From contig HG326664.1 in assembly GCA_000308255.3 (NCBI GenBank), forward strand, positions 239,368-303,367: 64,000 bases of DNA. Direction: 5' to 3'. Below the pieces are notes generated by a model. The model saw nothing but the letters and a program-made list of their open reading frames with translations. It did not search any database and was not told the origin of the DNA. This document shows, piece after piece, positions 9,050-19,711 of the stretch. This DNA comes from Anaerococcus pacaensis 9403502 (GTDB lineage Bacteria; Bacillota; Clostridia; Tissierellales; Peptoniphilaceae). Numbering within the stretch: position 1 is the stretch's first letter; each line of letters begins with the position of its first letter. The translations under genes and the position numbers were made by a program.

Positions 9050-9078
9050 ATGATAAAACTTTTTCCCGTATTTGTCAA
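9050..9078 (-). promoter_or_regulatory. Predicted sigma-A promoter of the formate dehydrogenase operon
   Basis: On the minus strand TTGACA (9073-9078) and TATCAT (9050-9055) are separated by exactly 17 bases, a near-consensus housekeeping promoter about 60 bases upstream of focA. The roughly 45-base leader is A/T-rich with no clear operator or riboswitch. Confidence 0.7.
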
Positions 9079-9230
9079 AGATATATACCTTATGGAATGA
9101 ACATATTATGATTTATATAAAACTTTTAGGAAATCATTTTCTGTTAAATTACAAAAAAATCCTCAAGCTAATTGAGAATTGAACAAAATTGTATTTGAGA
9201 TTATCTAAACTAGCTATATATATATATTTA

Positions 9231-9276
9231 ATAAAAAAGATGATGAGCAGGATAGATTTAACTATTCTGCAACATC
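9231..9276 (-). terminator. Rho-independent terminator after the orphan lipoprotein gene
   Basis: Just downstream of the stop at 9282, arms 9242-9255 and 9262-9276 pair in three blocks (CATC, CTGC, CTAT with small mismatches) around a six-base loop, followed on the minus strand by TTTTTT. It insulates the lipoprotein gene from the formate operon. Confidence 0.75.
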
Positions 9277-9281
9277 ACCCT

Positions 9282-9740
9282 TTAGTTGTTAAATATACTT
9301 TGTAATTTTGCTATATCTTCACTTGAAAGTGAATTGAGATCTATGTCGTAGTCTCTAGCAAATTTAAGACCATGCTTCATCATATAGGCCTTGTCATTCA
9401 TCAGCTTATTGACATCCACATCGTTACTTGCCACATATTCTTTGGCACTTTCAATCAGATAATCGTACTCCTCGTATGTGTCTTGGTCGATATTCACATC
9501 TAGGACTTGATCATTATTATCTGTTATATTTACGCTAACTGTATTGTCAGTATTTTCCTTCACATTTATTTCAATATCACTATTAGCAGATGGTTTATCA
9601 TCTTCGAAGATTTCAGTAACCACCTTTTTATTATCCCTAAAAAAGTCCATGATCCTATCGTATAAGTCAATAGCTTCTTTTTTTGGGCTGCAAGATACTA
9701 ATAGGCCGGCTGCAAGTAGTAGGCTAAGGATTTTTTTCAT
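9282..9740 (-). CDS. Small lipoprotein of unknown function
   Basis: 152 residues. The N-terminus is a lipoprotein signal: MKK, a hydrophobic run, and the lipobox LLVSC with C17 as the likely acylated cysteine, so the mature protein should be anchored outside the cytoplasmic membrane. The mature part is acidic and mostly helical, with an asparagine/valine/aspartate-rich central strand region (about 55-90) and no recognised domain or catalytic motif. Single-gene unit: its own promoter-like TATAAT (9769-9774) and AGGAGG ribosome site upstream, a terminator downstream. I do not recognise the family. Confidence 0.8.
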   Translation of the reverse strand: MKKILSLLLAAGLLVSCSPKKEAIDLYDRIMDFFRDNKKVVTEIFEDDKPSANSDIEINVKENTDNTVSVNITDNNDQVLDVNIDQDTYEEYDYLIESAKEYVASNDVDVNKLMNDKAYMMKHGLKFARDYDIDLNSLSSEDIAKLQSIFNN

Positions 9741-9768
9741 AGTTCCTCCTATAATTTATGTTCTTATA

Positions 9769-9774
9769 ATTATA
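9769..9774 (-). promoter_or_regulatory. Candidate -10 element of the lipoprotein gene
   Basis: TATAAT on the minus strand, 29 bases before the ATG at 9740. No good -35 box lies at the expected distance; the region overlaps the preceding terminator T-run, so this is a weak call. Confidence 0.4.
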
Positions 9775-9790
9775 CTAGCAAATAGGCAGT

Positions 9791-9817
9791 AAAAAAAGGC
9801 ATAAATTTATGCCTTTT
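9791..9817 (-). terminator. Terminator after the hydrolase pseudogene
   Basis: A perfect palindrome with 12-base arms (794-805 and 806-817 of 9 kb), AAAAGGCATAAA and its complement, immediately after the stop at 9832 on the minus strand and followed by a T-run. It could act in both directions. Confidence 0.75.
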
Positions 9818-9831
9818 CTTAAAACTCTTTC

Positions 9832-11840
9832 CTATTGGAAGTATATTGCAGTATTTGCTACTGTCATAATTGTCAGCATTATTGTGTTGATAAATGCTGG
9901 CAGATAGATATTTTTGTTTTTATCGTATAGGTATTTGGTATTGATAAATGCAAATGCTAGTGTTGGCACTAGTGCTATTAATAGGATACCAGACAGGGCA
10001 TCATTTGGATATTGAGCTACACCTGTAGCAAATAGCTTGCCATATTGGAGGATAAGCCAAAGTGTTATACCGCCAACATTGATAAGAACTGCTAGTAGGT
10101 ATGATTTCCATCCTGTTCTACCAGCAGAATTTATAACAGATCCCGCTCCAGCTACTAGATAGTAGATGATGAAGAATGGCATGTATTTAAGGGCTGCTAG
10201 TAAGTGGCTTGTTTCAAAAGTTTTGAAGGCAACAGTCCATAGCCTAAAGTCAGTTAAGAATATCTTATTTATTAAAAATAGGATTAAGAATGACACTACA
10301 GATACGATGACTGCCACTACAAATGACATAAGGATAGAACTTACCTTTGCCCCTAGTCCGTAATCATAGCTGGTCAGCCCGTATTCGTAGTCACGTCTAA
10401 ATAGATAGCCATATACGTTTATAAATATAGCGATGGCAGCGCAAATTAACGCCCATACTACTATCCTATTAACTGTTGGCCCTTGGAAGATTGGTGAATC
10501 TTTGAATACATTAAATCTAGTTAGTACAAATAGACAAATACTTGCAATAATTACCAGGATTGATCCGGTATTCCAAGCCTTATTTTTATTTTCTGATTTT
10601 TTAACTAGGCCAATAATTCCAAATATTAGCATTACAACCGATAAGTAATTTAGTGTGATCATACCATTCGAGTGTAAGTTACCAGCATATACAGGTGAGT
10701 AAATTACTGCTGGGAAAAGCATAGCTAGTGTATAGATAAGTTTTCTAGCAAAACTTGATTCAAAGCCCAACTCACGAACTGTAAGAACTCTTTCTTCGGA
10801 ATTCCTAATTTTACTAAAGGCTTTCTGTTCAGATAGTAGTGAAGCAAAGTTTACAATAAAGATGAAAAATCCTATAAGCGCTAGAAATTCAAAGCCTTCT
10901 TTGAACATCCAAATTTGATTATTACTATCTATATCTGTGATACCGTCTTTATAATCAGCAAAGGCTACATCATAGAAATCTAGCATATGACCTGTAGTCG
11001 TTTTTGAGAAGTGGTTCCATGGGTGAGTTTCGTATGGCTCATAAATTATCCTCTTGCCACCATCCTTGCTGTCATACCAAGTGTTGGCTGTAGGATTATC
11101 ATTTTCTAGTATGAGTTTACCTTCATCAGTAGCTACATAAGATTTTTTAACTACAGTACCTGGTTGGCCTTCTTGGTTGAAAAAGAACTCATCAAAAGTC
11201 CCTGCAATCTTACCTACATACCTATCACCCATAGTAGATATGATAGTTTCATTGTCGATTCCAATTGTATTTTGCCACATATGGTCAGATCCTGCAGATA
11301 ATTGGGCATGTATTTTTTTAGTACCAGTTTCAGCAAACTCAGCTTGGTCGTCCATTACAGCCATTGTTGTAGAAAAACCACCCATAGAGTGGCCGCTTAC
11401 AGCTATAATCCCATTGTCATTATCTTTTAGACATAGTCTTGATTGTACATATATTGAGTAGCATCATATATAGACTTAGGCCAGAAGTTTAAAAATGAAC
11501 CTGTATTTTCAGAATTAAGTCTAGAGTGGCCGTGGTCGTACTGGTCTAAAGCTAAAACTACATAACCACGTCTAGACATTTCAATAGCTGGCGCATCTTG
11601 CATCTCTGCACTATTTAGATAACCGTGTGTAGTCACAAGTGCTGGTCTAGGATTATAGGCATCTACTCCTTTTGGTTTATATAAAAGGCCAGACAGTGTA
11701 CCTCTTTCCGTTTGGAATGAGATTCTCTCCACATCTACCGTACGCTTTGAGGTATTATAATAATTTGCTAGGACTGACCCAACTAGAATCATGATTAAGC
11801 TTATTATTACAAGCCTCACATTTTTGCTTCTACTTTTCAT
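9832..11840 (-). pseudogene. Frameshifted alpha/beta-hydrolase with C-terminal polytopic membrane domain
   Basis: Two frames together encode one protein of about 667 residues. The 5' part (11427-11840, 137 residues) has an N-terminal membrane helix (about 8-27) and the start of an alpha/beta-hydrolase, with VTTHGYLNSA as the oxyanion-hole region. It ends in a TAA at 11427-11429. The other frame continues at once (LKDNDNGIIAVS) into the nucleophile elbow GHSMGG and then, from 11385, a lid region and about ten membrane helices to 9832. One missing base near 11427-11432 explains the break. The ATG at 11840 has an AAGGAG site. Family resembles membrane-bound serine hydrolases; substrate unknown. 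In this sequence no intact catalytic domain is made, unless the base is a sequencing error. Confidence 0.75.
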
Positions 11841-12039
11841 AATTACTCCTTAATAAATATATTGGTCTACTCGAAATAAAAGAGAACGACCTAGTATAGT
11901 TAAAATCGCCCTCTCATTACTCATGCTTATGTAAACCTTTTCTCTATTAAATTCTATAAGTGTATTTAATGCAAGTCATAAATATTAAAAAATTATCAAT
12001 TGACAATAATATACCTAAAGTTTTAAGTATCTTTAAATT

Positions 12040-12070
12040 AAAAATAAAAATCCAGAGGCTTGGCTCTGGA
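12040..12070 (-). terminator. Terminator of the secG-rnr-smpB unit
   Basis: Arms TCCAGAG (12051-12057) and CTCTGGA (12064-12070) directly abut the smpB stop, followed on the minus strand by TTTTTATTTTT. The 200 bases beyond it, up to the hydrolase start, hold no tmRNA or other gene that I can see. Confidence 0.85.
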
Positions 12071-12514
12071 TTAGTAGTTCTTGAGTGCTCTATCAATTTT
12101 TCTATCAGCTTCTTTTTTCTTGATAGATTCTCGTTTGTCATATAGTTTTTTACCCTTGGCAAGGGCTAATTCGATTTTTACCATGCCATCTCTCTCGTAT
12201 ACAGAAAGGGGAACTATAGTGTAGCCATCTTGGGTTTTTTTGCCGATTAGTTGGTCGATTTCTTTTTTATGAAGCAAGAGCTTACGAGTTCTGGTTGGGT
12301 CGATCGATTGGTCATAGGCTTGCTTGAATGGGGTGACGTGCATGCCGTAGATGAACATTTCCCCATTCCTGTCTGAGATGAAGCTTTCCTTGATGCTTAC
12401 CTTGCCATCTTTTATACTCTTTACTTCTGCTCCCTTTAATTCGATACCTGCCTCATACTTTTTTTCTATAAAGTAATCGTGGAAGGCTTTTTTGTTATTT
12501 GCTAGTTGTTTCAT
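12071..12514 (-). CDS. smpB: SsrA-binding protein SmpB
   Basis: Binds tmRNA and delivers it to stalled ribosomes in trans-translation. Shows NNKKAFHDYFIEKKYEAGI at the N-terminus, LKGAEVKSIKDGK and the basic C-terminal tail that reaches into the mRNA channel. I place the start at the ATG at 12514 (MKQLANNKK), with GGAGG three bases upstream inside rnr; an upstream in-frame TTG at 12532 lacks a ribosome site. That gives 147 residues, normal for SmpB, and a 20-base overlap with rnr. The tmRNA gene often next to smpB is not in this window. Confidence 0.95.
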   Translation of the reverse strand: MKQLANNKKAFHDYFIEKKYEAGIELKGAEVKSIKDGKVSIKESFISDRNGEMFIYGMHVTPFKQAYDQSIDPTRTRKLLLHKKEIDQLIGKKTQDGYTIVPLSVYERDGMVKIELALAKGKKLYDKRESIKKKEADRKIDRALKNY

Positions 12515-14618
12515 CTTCCTCCAATAATTCAAAGTCGATGTTTCTTTGTGCTATATCGACATCTAGTACTTCTATTTTTACTCTATCACCTATGGAATAC
12601 ATAATGTGCTTGTCGGTGTTCATTACTTTTAATTTGTCTTCCAGATATTCAAATCGGTCCTCTGAAAATTTGTACATAAAGAGTCCTTCGACTGTATTAT
12701 CTAGCTCTATAAACATACCAAAATCTGTAATTGAGCTAATAGTTCCCTCAAATTCTTCCCCGATATAACGATACATATATTTGCATTTCATCATATCTTC
12801 TACTTCACGCTCAGTATCTTCACTCCTGCGTTCGGTCATAGATAGGTGGTCTGATGACTTGTCTAAGCTATTTTCTAGGCTTGCTTGATTTAATTTGCCA
12901 AGCTTATTTTGGATATAAGTTTTTAGGAGCCTATGGACTATAAGGTCTGGATAGCGGCGTATGGGGCTTGTGAAGTGGGTATAAAATTCTGTGGACAAAC
13001 CAAAGTGAATGTCGCGTTTTTTGCTATATTTCGCCTTTTGCATGGTGCGTAGCATCAAGAGATTGATGATATTTTCTTCATCCTCACCCTCTACATCTTC
13101 TAGGATGTGTTGGAAGTCTTTTGGATGGAGTTCTTGGCCACGGATATTGTAGCCCATGGTATTTAGGGCTTGCTTGAAGGCTTCTAATTTTTCTTTGTTT
13201 GGCTTTTCATGGACACGGTAGATGAATGGGAAATCCATATAACCAAATAGAGTTGCTACTGTTTCATTAGCAGCCAGCATAAATTCTTCGATCATTTTAT
13301 TACCAGATCCACGTTCGTGAACTGATATATTTAAGACCTTTCCATCTTCTGTCACATCGATTTGGCTTTCGGTGAAATTAAAGTCTATAGCACCGCGATC
13401 CTCACGCTTCCCTCGTAAAATCTTGTGTAGTTCATCAAATATTAAGAGCTTTTCTTTAAGATATTCATCATCATAAACATCTGCATTGCCATCATCTAAA
13501 AATGCATTTACATCATCATAGACCAGTCTATAATTAGAATTGATTACTGATTCGTAGAAGTCATTGGCTATGACATTTCCCGCCCTATCAATAGTCATTT
13601 TTAGGGTAATAGAAAGCCTATCTACGTGAGGGTTTAGAGAACAAATACCATTGGATAATTCTTCAGGAAGCATTGGGATTACAATATTATATAAATAAGT
13701 TGAGTTGCCCCTATCGTAAGCATCTCGGTCTATGGCCATCCCCTTTTTTACATAATGGGCTACATCTGCTATGTGGACATAGAGGTCGAAATTGTCCCCA
13801 TTGCGGTCGATAGAGATAGCATCGTCGAAGTCTTTAGAATCCCTACCATCAATTGTGACTGTAAATAAGTCTCTAAAATCTGTGCGATAGCCTAGGTCTT
13901 TTTCTTTTACCTCTGTATCTAGATATAGGACTTCCTTTTTGGTTTCCTTGGAAAATTCATATGGAACACCGTGTTGGGCAACTATGGACATGATGTCTAC
14001 ATTACGGTCATTTTTGTGGCCTAGTATATCTATAATGCGGCCTTCTGGGTTGCCCTTTTTCGGGAAGTTTATAATCTCAGCGACTACCTTGTCCTTGTTA
14101 TTTGCACCCTTGGTAAATTTCTTTTCTATATAAATATCCTGGCCAATGGATTTATTATCAGGGATGACAAAACCAAATCCTTTAGACTGTTGGAAGGTAC
14201 CTACTACACGGGTATTGCCACGCTCTATGATTTCTACCACACGACCTTCGGCGTTTTTGCCACGCTCGGCTTCACGGATGATTTCTATCCTCACCCTATC
14301 ACCATCAAAGGCTCCTTTTAGATTATCTTTTGATATGTAGGCATCTTTCATTTCTTTGTTATCAGAGATGAAAAATCCATAGCCGCCCTGGGCAAGTGAG
14401 ATTTGTCCTACTAGTGAGGTTTCTTCTTCTGATAATGGCATGATACGTTTTTTATGAGACAATCTGATTTGCCCGTCTTTATCAAGGGCCCTGACCTCAT
14501 CAAATATGGCATCTCTAGTGTATTTATCAGCCTGCATGTATTCGGCAAGCTCTTTAGTTGTCATAGGTACATAGGTCTCATCATATATGATATTTAGTAT
14601 GAGTTCTCTTAAATTCAT
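12495..14618 (-). CDS. rnr: Ribonuclease R
   Basis: 3'-5' exoribonuclease of the RNB family that degrades structured RNA and, with SmpB, RNA from stalled ribosomes. About 707 residues: N-terminal winged-helix (about 1-65), cold-shock OB folds (about 70-220), the catalytic RNB domain with GRDSKDFDDAISI holding the Mg-binding aspartates, and a C-terminal S1 domain (GTISSITDFGMFIELD). A GTG at 14630 is in frame, but GGAG six bases before the ATG at 14618 favours that start. Gene order secG-rnr-smpB is the usual Firmicutes one. Confidence 0.95.
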   Translation of the reverse strand: MNLRELILNIIYDETYVPMTTKELAEYMQADKYTRDAIFDEVRALDKDGQIRLSHKKRIMPLSEEETSLVGQISLAQGGYGFFISDNKEMKDAYISKDNLKGAFDGDRVRIEIIREAERGKNAEGRVVEIIERGNTRVVGTFQQSKGFGFVIPDNKSIGQDIYIEKKFTKGANNKDKVVAEIINFPKKGNPEGRIIDILGHKNDRNVDIMSIVAQHGVPYEFSKETKKEVLYLDTEVKEKDLGYRTDFRDLFTVTIDGRDSKDFDDAISIDRNGDNFDLYVHIADVAHYVKKGMAIDRDAYDRGNSTYLYNIVIPMLPEELSNGICSLNPHVDRLSITLKMTIDRAGNVIANDFYESVINSNYRLVYDDVNAFLDDGNADVYDDEYLKEKLLIFDELHKILRGKREDRGAIDFNFTESQIDVTEDGKVLNISVHERGSGNKMIEEFMLAANETVATLFGYMDFPFIYRVHEKPNKEKLEAFKQALNTMGYNIRGQELHPKDFQHILEDVEGEDEENIINLLMLRTMQKAKYSKKRDIHFGLSTEFYTHFTSPIRRYPDLIVHRLLKTYIQNKLGKLNQASLENSLDKSSDHLSMTERRSEDTEREVEDMMKCKYMYRYIGEEFEGTISSITDFGMFIELDNTVEGLFMYKFSEDRFEYLEDKLKVMNTDKHIMYSIGDRVKIEVLDVDIAQRNIDFELLEEDETTSK

Positions 14619-14641
14619 TGAAAGCTCCACTCTTTTTCTTC

Positions 14642-14684
14642 TAATAAAAAAGAGGCAAGATAGCTAATTCTATCTACATGCCTC
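14642..14684 (-). terminator. Terminator/attenuator between secG and rnr
   Basis: Arms GAGGCA (14652-14657) with TGCCTC (14679-14684) and AGATAG (14658-14663) with CTATCT (14670-14675) enclose ctaatt; a T-run follows on the minus strand. It overlaps the secG stop. Since rnr starts 24 bases later without an obvious promoter, partial readthrough is likely. Confidence 0.75.
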
Positions 14685-14913
14685 CTGGTGTAAATGCTAG
14701 CATAATGATACTTCCTACAAATAAAAGTACGCCACCAACAATTACTACTTTATCTAACATTTCATTTTTTGTCTTGTGAGCACTACGACCAAATACGTTT
14801 GTTTCTTGGCCAGCTAGTGATCCCAGTCCTTCAGTTTTTGGATCTTGCATGGTTACCGCTACGATGATGATAAGCGATGCAATCATTAATAAAACTGCAA
14901 AGAAAGTTGCCAT
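14674..14913 (-). CDS. secG: Preprotein translocase subunit SecG
   Basis: Small auxiliary subunit of the SecYEG channel. 79 residues with two membrane helices (about 3-20 and 54-74) and the conserved cytoplasmic loop motif QDPKTEGLGSLAG...NVFGRSAHKTKNE. Strong GGAGGTGG ribosome site upstream. First gene before rnr and smpB. Confidence 0.94.
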   Translation of the reverse strand: MATFFAVLLMIASLIIIVAVTMQDPKTEGLGSLAGQETNVFGRSAHKTKNEMLDKVVIVGGVLLFVGSIIMLAFTPGGM

Positions 14914-14941
14914 TCTTCCACCTCCGTTTTCATACCTAGAC

Positions 14942-14970
14942 AGTATACCACAGATTGCAGATTATAGCAA
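14942..14970 (-). promoter_or_regulatory. Predicted promoter of secG
   Basis: TTGCTA (14965-14970), 17-base spacer, TATACT (14942-14947) preceded by TGG, an extended -10, about 29 bases before the secG ATG. Confidence 0.65.
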
Positions 14971-15021
14971 TATTTATAGGCTTAGCTAATAATATAATAC
15001 CCAAAATATCTATAAATTTAA

Positions 15022-15050
15022 AAGATAAAAGCGGGGTCAGCCCCCCGCTT
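15022..15050 (-). terminator. Terminator of the glycolytic operon after eno
   Basis: GC-rich hairpin with 8-base arms AAGCGGGG (15029-15036) and CCCCGCTT (15043-15050), loop tcagcc, followed by TTTTATCTTT on the minus strand, 9 bases after the eno stop. Confidence 0.85.
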
Positions 15051-15058
15051 GTTATATC

Positions 15059-16583
<1,525 letters not shown>

Positions 16584-16585
16584 AA

Positions 16586-17338
16586 TTATTTCCTATGGTT
16601 AACTAAAGCTTCAAAGTCATCTGCTTTAAGGCTAGCACCACCCACTAGTGCTCCGTCAATATTTTCTTTACCCATAAGTTCAACTACATTATCAGGTTTT
16701 ACAGATCCACCGTATTGGATACGAATAGCTTCTGCTGCTTCTGCTGAATAAAGATCTTTAATTAGGTTTCTGATATAGCCACACATAGCATCTGCATCTT
16801 CAGCACTAGCTGTCTTACCAGTACCGATTGCCCAGATTGGTTCATAAGCTATGATTACTTTCTTCACATCTTCTTCGCTTACATCAGCAAGGTTCGCTTC
16901 GATTTGGCCCTTCACCTTTTCTTCTTGTTTGTTAGCTTCTCTTTCTTCTAGAGATTCACCGCAGCATAGGATTGGTATTAGGTCGTGGTCAAGAGCTGTT
17001 AAGACTTTTTCATTGATAAGCGCATCATCTTCACCAAAGATATCACGGCGTTCGCTATGGCCTAGGATAACATATGTTGCTCCTATATCTGTAAGCATAA
17101 GTGGACTAATCTCACCTGTAAATGCACCAGATTCTTCAAAGTACATATTTTGACCGCCAAAGCCAATGTTAGTTCCATCTAAGATTTCAGCTGCTACTGT
17201 TAAGTCAATAGCTGGTGTACATACACCTGCTTTTACTTCAGTATCTAGGTCTTTTGCTTTGATTTCTTCTAGTAACTGACGAGCTTCAGTTACTGTCATA
17301 TTCATTTTCCAGTTTCCAACTATTACTGGTTTACGCAT
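16586..17338 (-). CDS. tpiA: Triosephosphate isomerase
   Basis: Interconverts dihydroxyacetone phosphate and glyceraldehyde 3-phosphate. 250-residue TIM barrel with N-terminal VGNWKMN (active-site Asn and Lys), catalytic His in LGHSERR near residue 98, catalytic Glu in [11 protein letters not shown] near 168 (with the loop-6 motif) and the phosphate-binding YGGSVKPDN near 210. It starts 9 bases after the pgk stop in the operon. Confidence 0.98.
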   Translation of the reverse strand: MRKPVIVGNWKMNMTVTEARQLLEEIKAKDLDTEVKAGVCTPAIDLTVAAEILDGTNIGFGGQNMYFEESGAFTGEISPLMLTDIGATYVILGHSERRDIFGEDDALINEKVLTALDHDLIPILCCGESLEEREANKQEEKVKGQIEANLADVSEEDVKKVIIAYEPIWAIGTGKTASAEDADAMCGYIRNLIKDLYSAEAAEAIRIQYGGSVKPDNVVELMGKENIDGALVGGASLKADDFEALVNHRK

Positions 17339-17347
17339 TATATCTCC

Positions 17348-18544
17348 TTATTTGTCTTCTATTGCAGAAATACCTGGTAGGTCTTTTCCTTCTAGGAATT
17401 CTAAGCTTGCCCCACCACCTGTTGATACGTGGGTAATCTTATCTTTTAGGCCTGCCATTTCAATAGCTAGGGCGCTGTCACCACCACCTACGATTGTAGT
17501 TGCATTTGATTCTGCAAGTGCATGAGCTACTTTGTTTGTACCATCTGCAAATTCTTTGATTTCAAATACACCCATAGGCCCATTCCATACAACTGTTTTT
17601 GCATCTTTGATTTTTTCTGCAAAAAGTTCTGCTGTTTTTGGTCCAATATCTAGGGCTTCTTTGTCAGCTGGGATATTGTCAATATCTACTATTTCTGTGT
17701 CAACGCCAGATGCGATTTCATCTGCTATTACCACGTCAACTGGAAGTAGGATTTCTACACCATTTTCTTCAGCTCTTTTTAGTAGGTCAAGTGAAAGGTC
17801 CATTTTGTCTTCTTCTAGAAGTGATTTACCGATTTCTTTGCCTTGAGCTTTTAGGAATGTATAAGCCATACCACCACCGATTAGGATTGTATCTACTTTT
17901 GTAATTAGGTTCTCGATTACGCCAATCTTGTCAGAGACTTTTGCTCCACCCAGGATAGATACGAATGGATGGTCAGGATTTTCAAGGGCCTTGCCCATTA
18001 CATCAATTTCTTTTTCAATTAAGAAACCAACTGCACTTGGTAGTACACTTGCTACACCTACATTTGAAGCATGTCCTCTATGGCTAGTACCAAAAGCATC
18101 ATTTACATATAGGTCAGCTAAATCTGCGAGTTTTTTAGCAAAGTCTTCGTTGTTTTTAGATTCACCAGCGTCAAAACGTGTATTTTCTAATAGAGCAACT
18201 TCACCTTCTTTGAGGTTATTGATGCCTTCTACTACAGTCTCATCTACTACTGTTTCACTAGCTAAGAAGTGAAATTTGTCACCATAGTGGTTTTCTAACC
18301 ATTTAGCAACTGGTTCCATAGAAAATTCTTTAGCATATTCTCCTTTTGGACGGCCAAGGTGGCTCATAAGGATAACTTTAGCATTGTTTTCTAATAAATA
18401 ATCGATAGTAGGAAGGGCAGCTGTGATACGAGAATCATCAGCAATTTCACCTTTGTTTTCTTTTGATAATGGCACGTTAAAGTCTACACGTACTAGGACT
18501 TTTTTACCATTTACATCTAAGTCTTTTACAGTTTTTTTATTCAT
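17348..18544 (-). CDS. pgk: Phosphoglycerate kinase
   Basis: Makes ATP from 1,3-bisphosphoglycerate. About 398 residues with the N-terminal substrate motif RVDFNVPL, the HLGRPKG stretch, the GGAKVSDK hinge region and the C-terminal GGGDSALA nucleotide loop. An ATG four codons upstream (18556) is in frame, but GGAG six bases before the ATG at 18544 and the family N-terminus ([10 protein letters not shown]) decide for the shorter form. A terminator-like hairpin lies upstream, between gap and pgk. Confidence 0.97.
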   Translation of the reverse strand: MNKKTVKDLDVNGKKVLVRVDFNVPLSKENKGEIADDSRITAALPTIDYLLENNAKVILMSHLGRPKGEYAKEFSMEPVAKWLENHYGDKFHFLASETVVDETVVEGINNLKEGEVALLENTRFDAGESKNNEDFAKKLADLADLYVNDAFGTSHRGHASNVGVASVLPSAVGFLIEKEIDVMGKALENPDHPFVSILGGAKVSDKIGVIENLITKVDTILIGGGMAYTFLKAQGKEIGKSLLEEDKMDLSLDLLKRAEENGVEILLPVDVVIADEIASGVDTEIVDIDNIPADKEALDIGPKTAELFAEKIKDAKTVVWNGPMGVFEIKEFADGTNKVAHALAESNATTIVGGGDSALAIEMAGLKDKITHVSTGGGASLEFLEGKDLPGISAIEDK

Positions 18545-18560
18545 TATTATCTCCATATAT

Positions 18561-18596
18561 GATAAAAGACGAAGAGATAAATATCCCCTCGTCTTT
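18561..18596 (-). terminator. Hairpin between gap and pgk, possible partial terminator or processing site
   Basis: Arms AAAGACGA (18565-18572) and TCGTCTTT (18589-18596) with a further pairing core (GAGATA with TATCCC, one wobble), then TTTTATC on the minus strand. Probably allows readthrough and so gives gap a higher transcript level than the downstream genes, as processing in gap operons often does elsewhere. Confidence 0.6.
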
Positions 18597-18604
18597 ATTA
18601 TCTC

Positions 18605-19609
18605 TTAAAGTTTTGCTAGATAGTCTAATGTTCTTACAAGGTTACCTGTATAACCCATTTCATTGTCATACCAAGCTACTGTTTTAACTAATTGTGTATC
18701 ACCATTTTCAACTACTTTTGTTAGTTGAGAATCGAATACTGATCCTGCTGGGTAACCGATGATGTCAGAAGATACGATGTCATCTGTTTCATATACGAAT
18801 GCATCAGATGAGTATTTTTTCATAGCTTCATTAACTTCTTCAACAGTTACTTTCTTTTCAAGAACTGAGTAAAGTTCTGTAACAGAACCTGTAATTGTTG
18901 GAACTCTTAGAGCTGTACCATCAAGTTTACCGTCAACTTCAGGAATTACTTTACCTACTGCTTTTGCAGCACCAGTTGAAGCTGGGATTGTGTTTTGAGC
19001 AGCAGCACGTCCACCTCTAAGGTCTTTTTTAGTAGCTGGTGTGTCTTGGATAGCTTGAGTAGCTGTATAAGCGTGAATTGTTGACATTTGACCTGTAACA
19101 AAGCCAAATTCTTTAACTAAAACATTTACCATTGGTGCTAAACAGTTTGTTGTACAGCTTGCTGCTGATACTACTGTTTCAGAACCATCAAGCGTTTCGT
19201 GGTTTACACCAAATACTATAGTTTTCATGTCACCTTTACCAGGAGCTGAGATAAGTACTTTTTTAGCACCTGCTTTGATGTGAGCTTCAGCTTTTTCTTT
19301 TTCTGTAAAGAAACCTGTACATTCAAGTACTACGTCTACTTCTAGGTCTCCCCATGGTAGGTTTTCTGGATCTCTTTCAGCGAAAACTTTGATTTCTTGA
19401 CCGTTTACTTTAAAGCCATCTTCTGTTTCTTCGAAGTCTCCTTGGAAACGACCTTGAGCGGTATCATATTTGAAAGCATAAGCAAGACCGTGTTTATCGA
19501 TAAGGTCGTTGATTGCTACTACTTGGATATCGTCTTCCACTTCTGAAATTCTTCTTAATGTTAGGCGTCCAATTCTACCAAAACCATTAATTGCTACTTT
19601 TGTTGTCAT
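18605..19609 (-). CDS. gap: Glyceraldehyde-3-phosphate dehydrogenase, NAD-dependent
   Basis: Oxidises glyceraldehyde 3-phosphate to 1,3-bisphosphoglycerate. 334 residues with the Rossmann start INGFGRIGR, the catalytic cysteine in [12 protein letters not shown] near residue 150, catalytic His in HAYTATQ, and the C-terminal WYDNEMGY. First gene of the glycolytic operon with AGGAGG before the ATG. No CggR-type regulator gene is next to it. Confidence 0.98.
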   Translation of the reverse strand: MTTKVAINGFGRIGRLTLRRISEVEDDIQVVAINDLIDKHGLAYAFKYDTAQGRFQGDFEETEDGFKVNGQEIKVFAERDPENLPWGDLEVDVVLECTGFFTEKEKAEAHIKAGAKKVLISAPGKGDMKTIVFGVNHETLDGSETVVSAASCTTNCLAPMVNVLVKEFGFVTGQMSTIHAYTATQAIQDTPATKKDLRGGRAAAQNTIPASTGAAKAVGKVIPEVDGKLDGTALRVPTITGSVTELYSVLEKKVTVEEVNEAMKKYSSDAFVYETDDIVSSDIIGYPAGSVFDSQLTKVVENGDTQLVKTVAWYDNEMGYTGNLVRTLDYLAKL

Positions 19610-19641
19610 TATTCCTCCTAAAAGTTATTCTTTACGTTAAT

Positions 19642-19670
19642 ATTGAACTTTCCCGTTATTAATTTGTCAA
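19642..19670 (-). promoter_or_regulatory. Predicted promoter of the glycolytic operon, flanked by a repeated motif
   Basis: TTGACA (19665-19670), 17-base spacer and TTCAAT (19642-19647), a moderate -10, on the minus strand. A near-repeat TTAGCGTAAA / TTAACGTAAA lies on either side (about 19678-19687 and 19631-19640), which could be a regulator site; this is only a visual match. Confidence 0.55.
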
Positions 19671-19711
19671 GTAATTATTTTACGCTAATTCCTTGAAATT
19701 ATGGGAAATTG

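Noticed and set aside
9157..9180. Weak hairpin with T-run upstream of focA
   Set aside because: Only a five-base stem, located upstream of the predicted promoter, so no clear role as a leader terminator.
9211..9230. TA dinucleotide run as a functional element
   Set aside because: Only about six units in A/T-rich intergenic DNA; no further structure.
11420..11445. Programmed frameshift in the hydrolase
   Set aside because: No slippery heptamer at the junction; the stop in frame one precedes the A-run. A plain base loss is simpler.
11840..12070. Expected tmRNA gene (ssrA) downstream of smpB
   Set aside because: The stretch between the smpB terminator and the hydrolase start is A/T-rich with no tRNA-like ends, no CCA and no tag frame.
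11947..12162. Minus-strand 71-residue frame overlapping the end of smpB
   Set aside because: Out of frame with smpB, crosses the terminator and shows no coding character or ribosome site.
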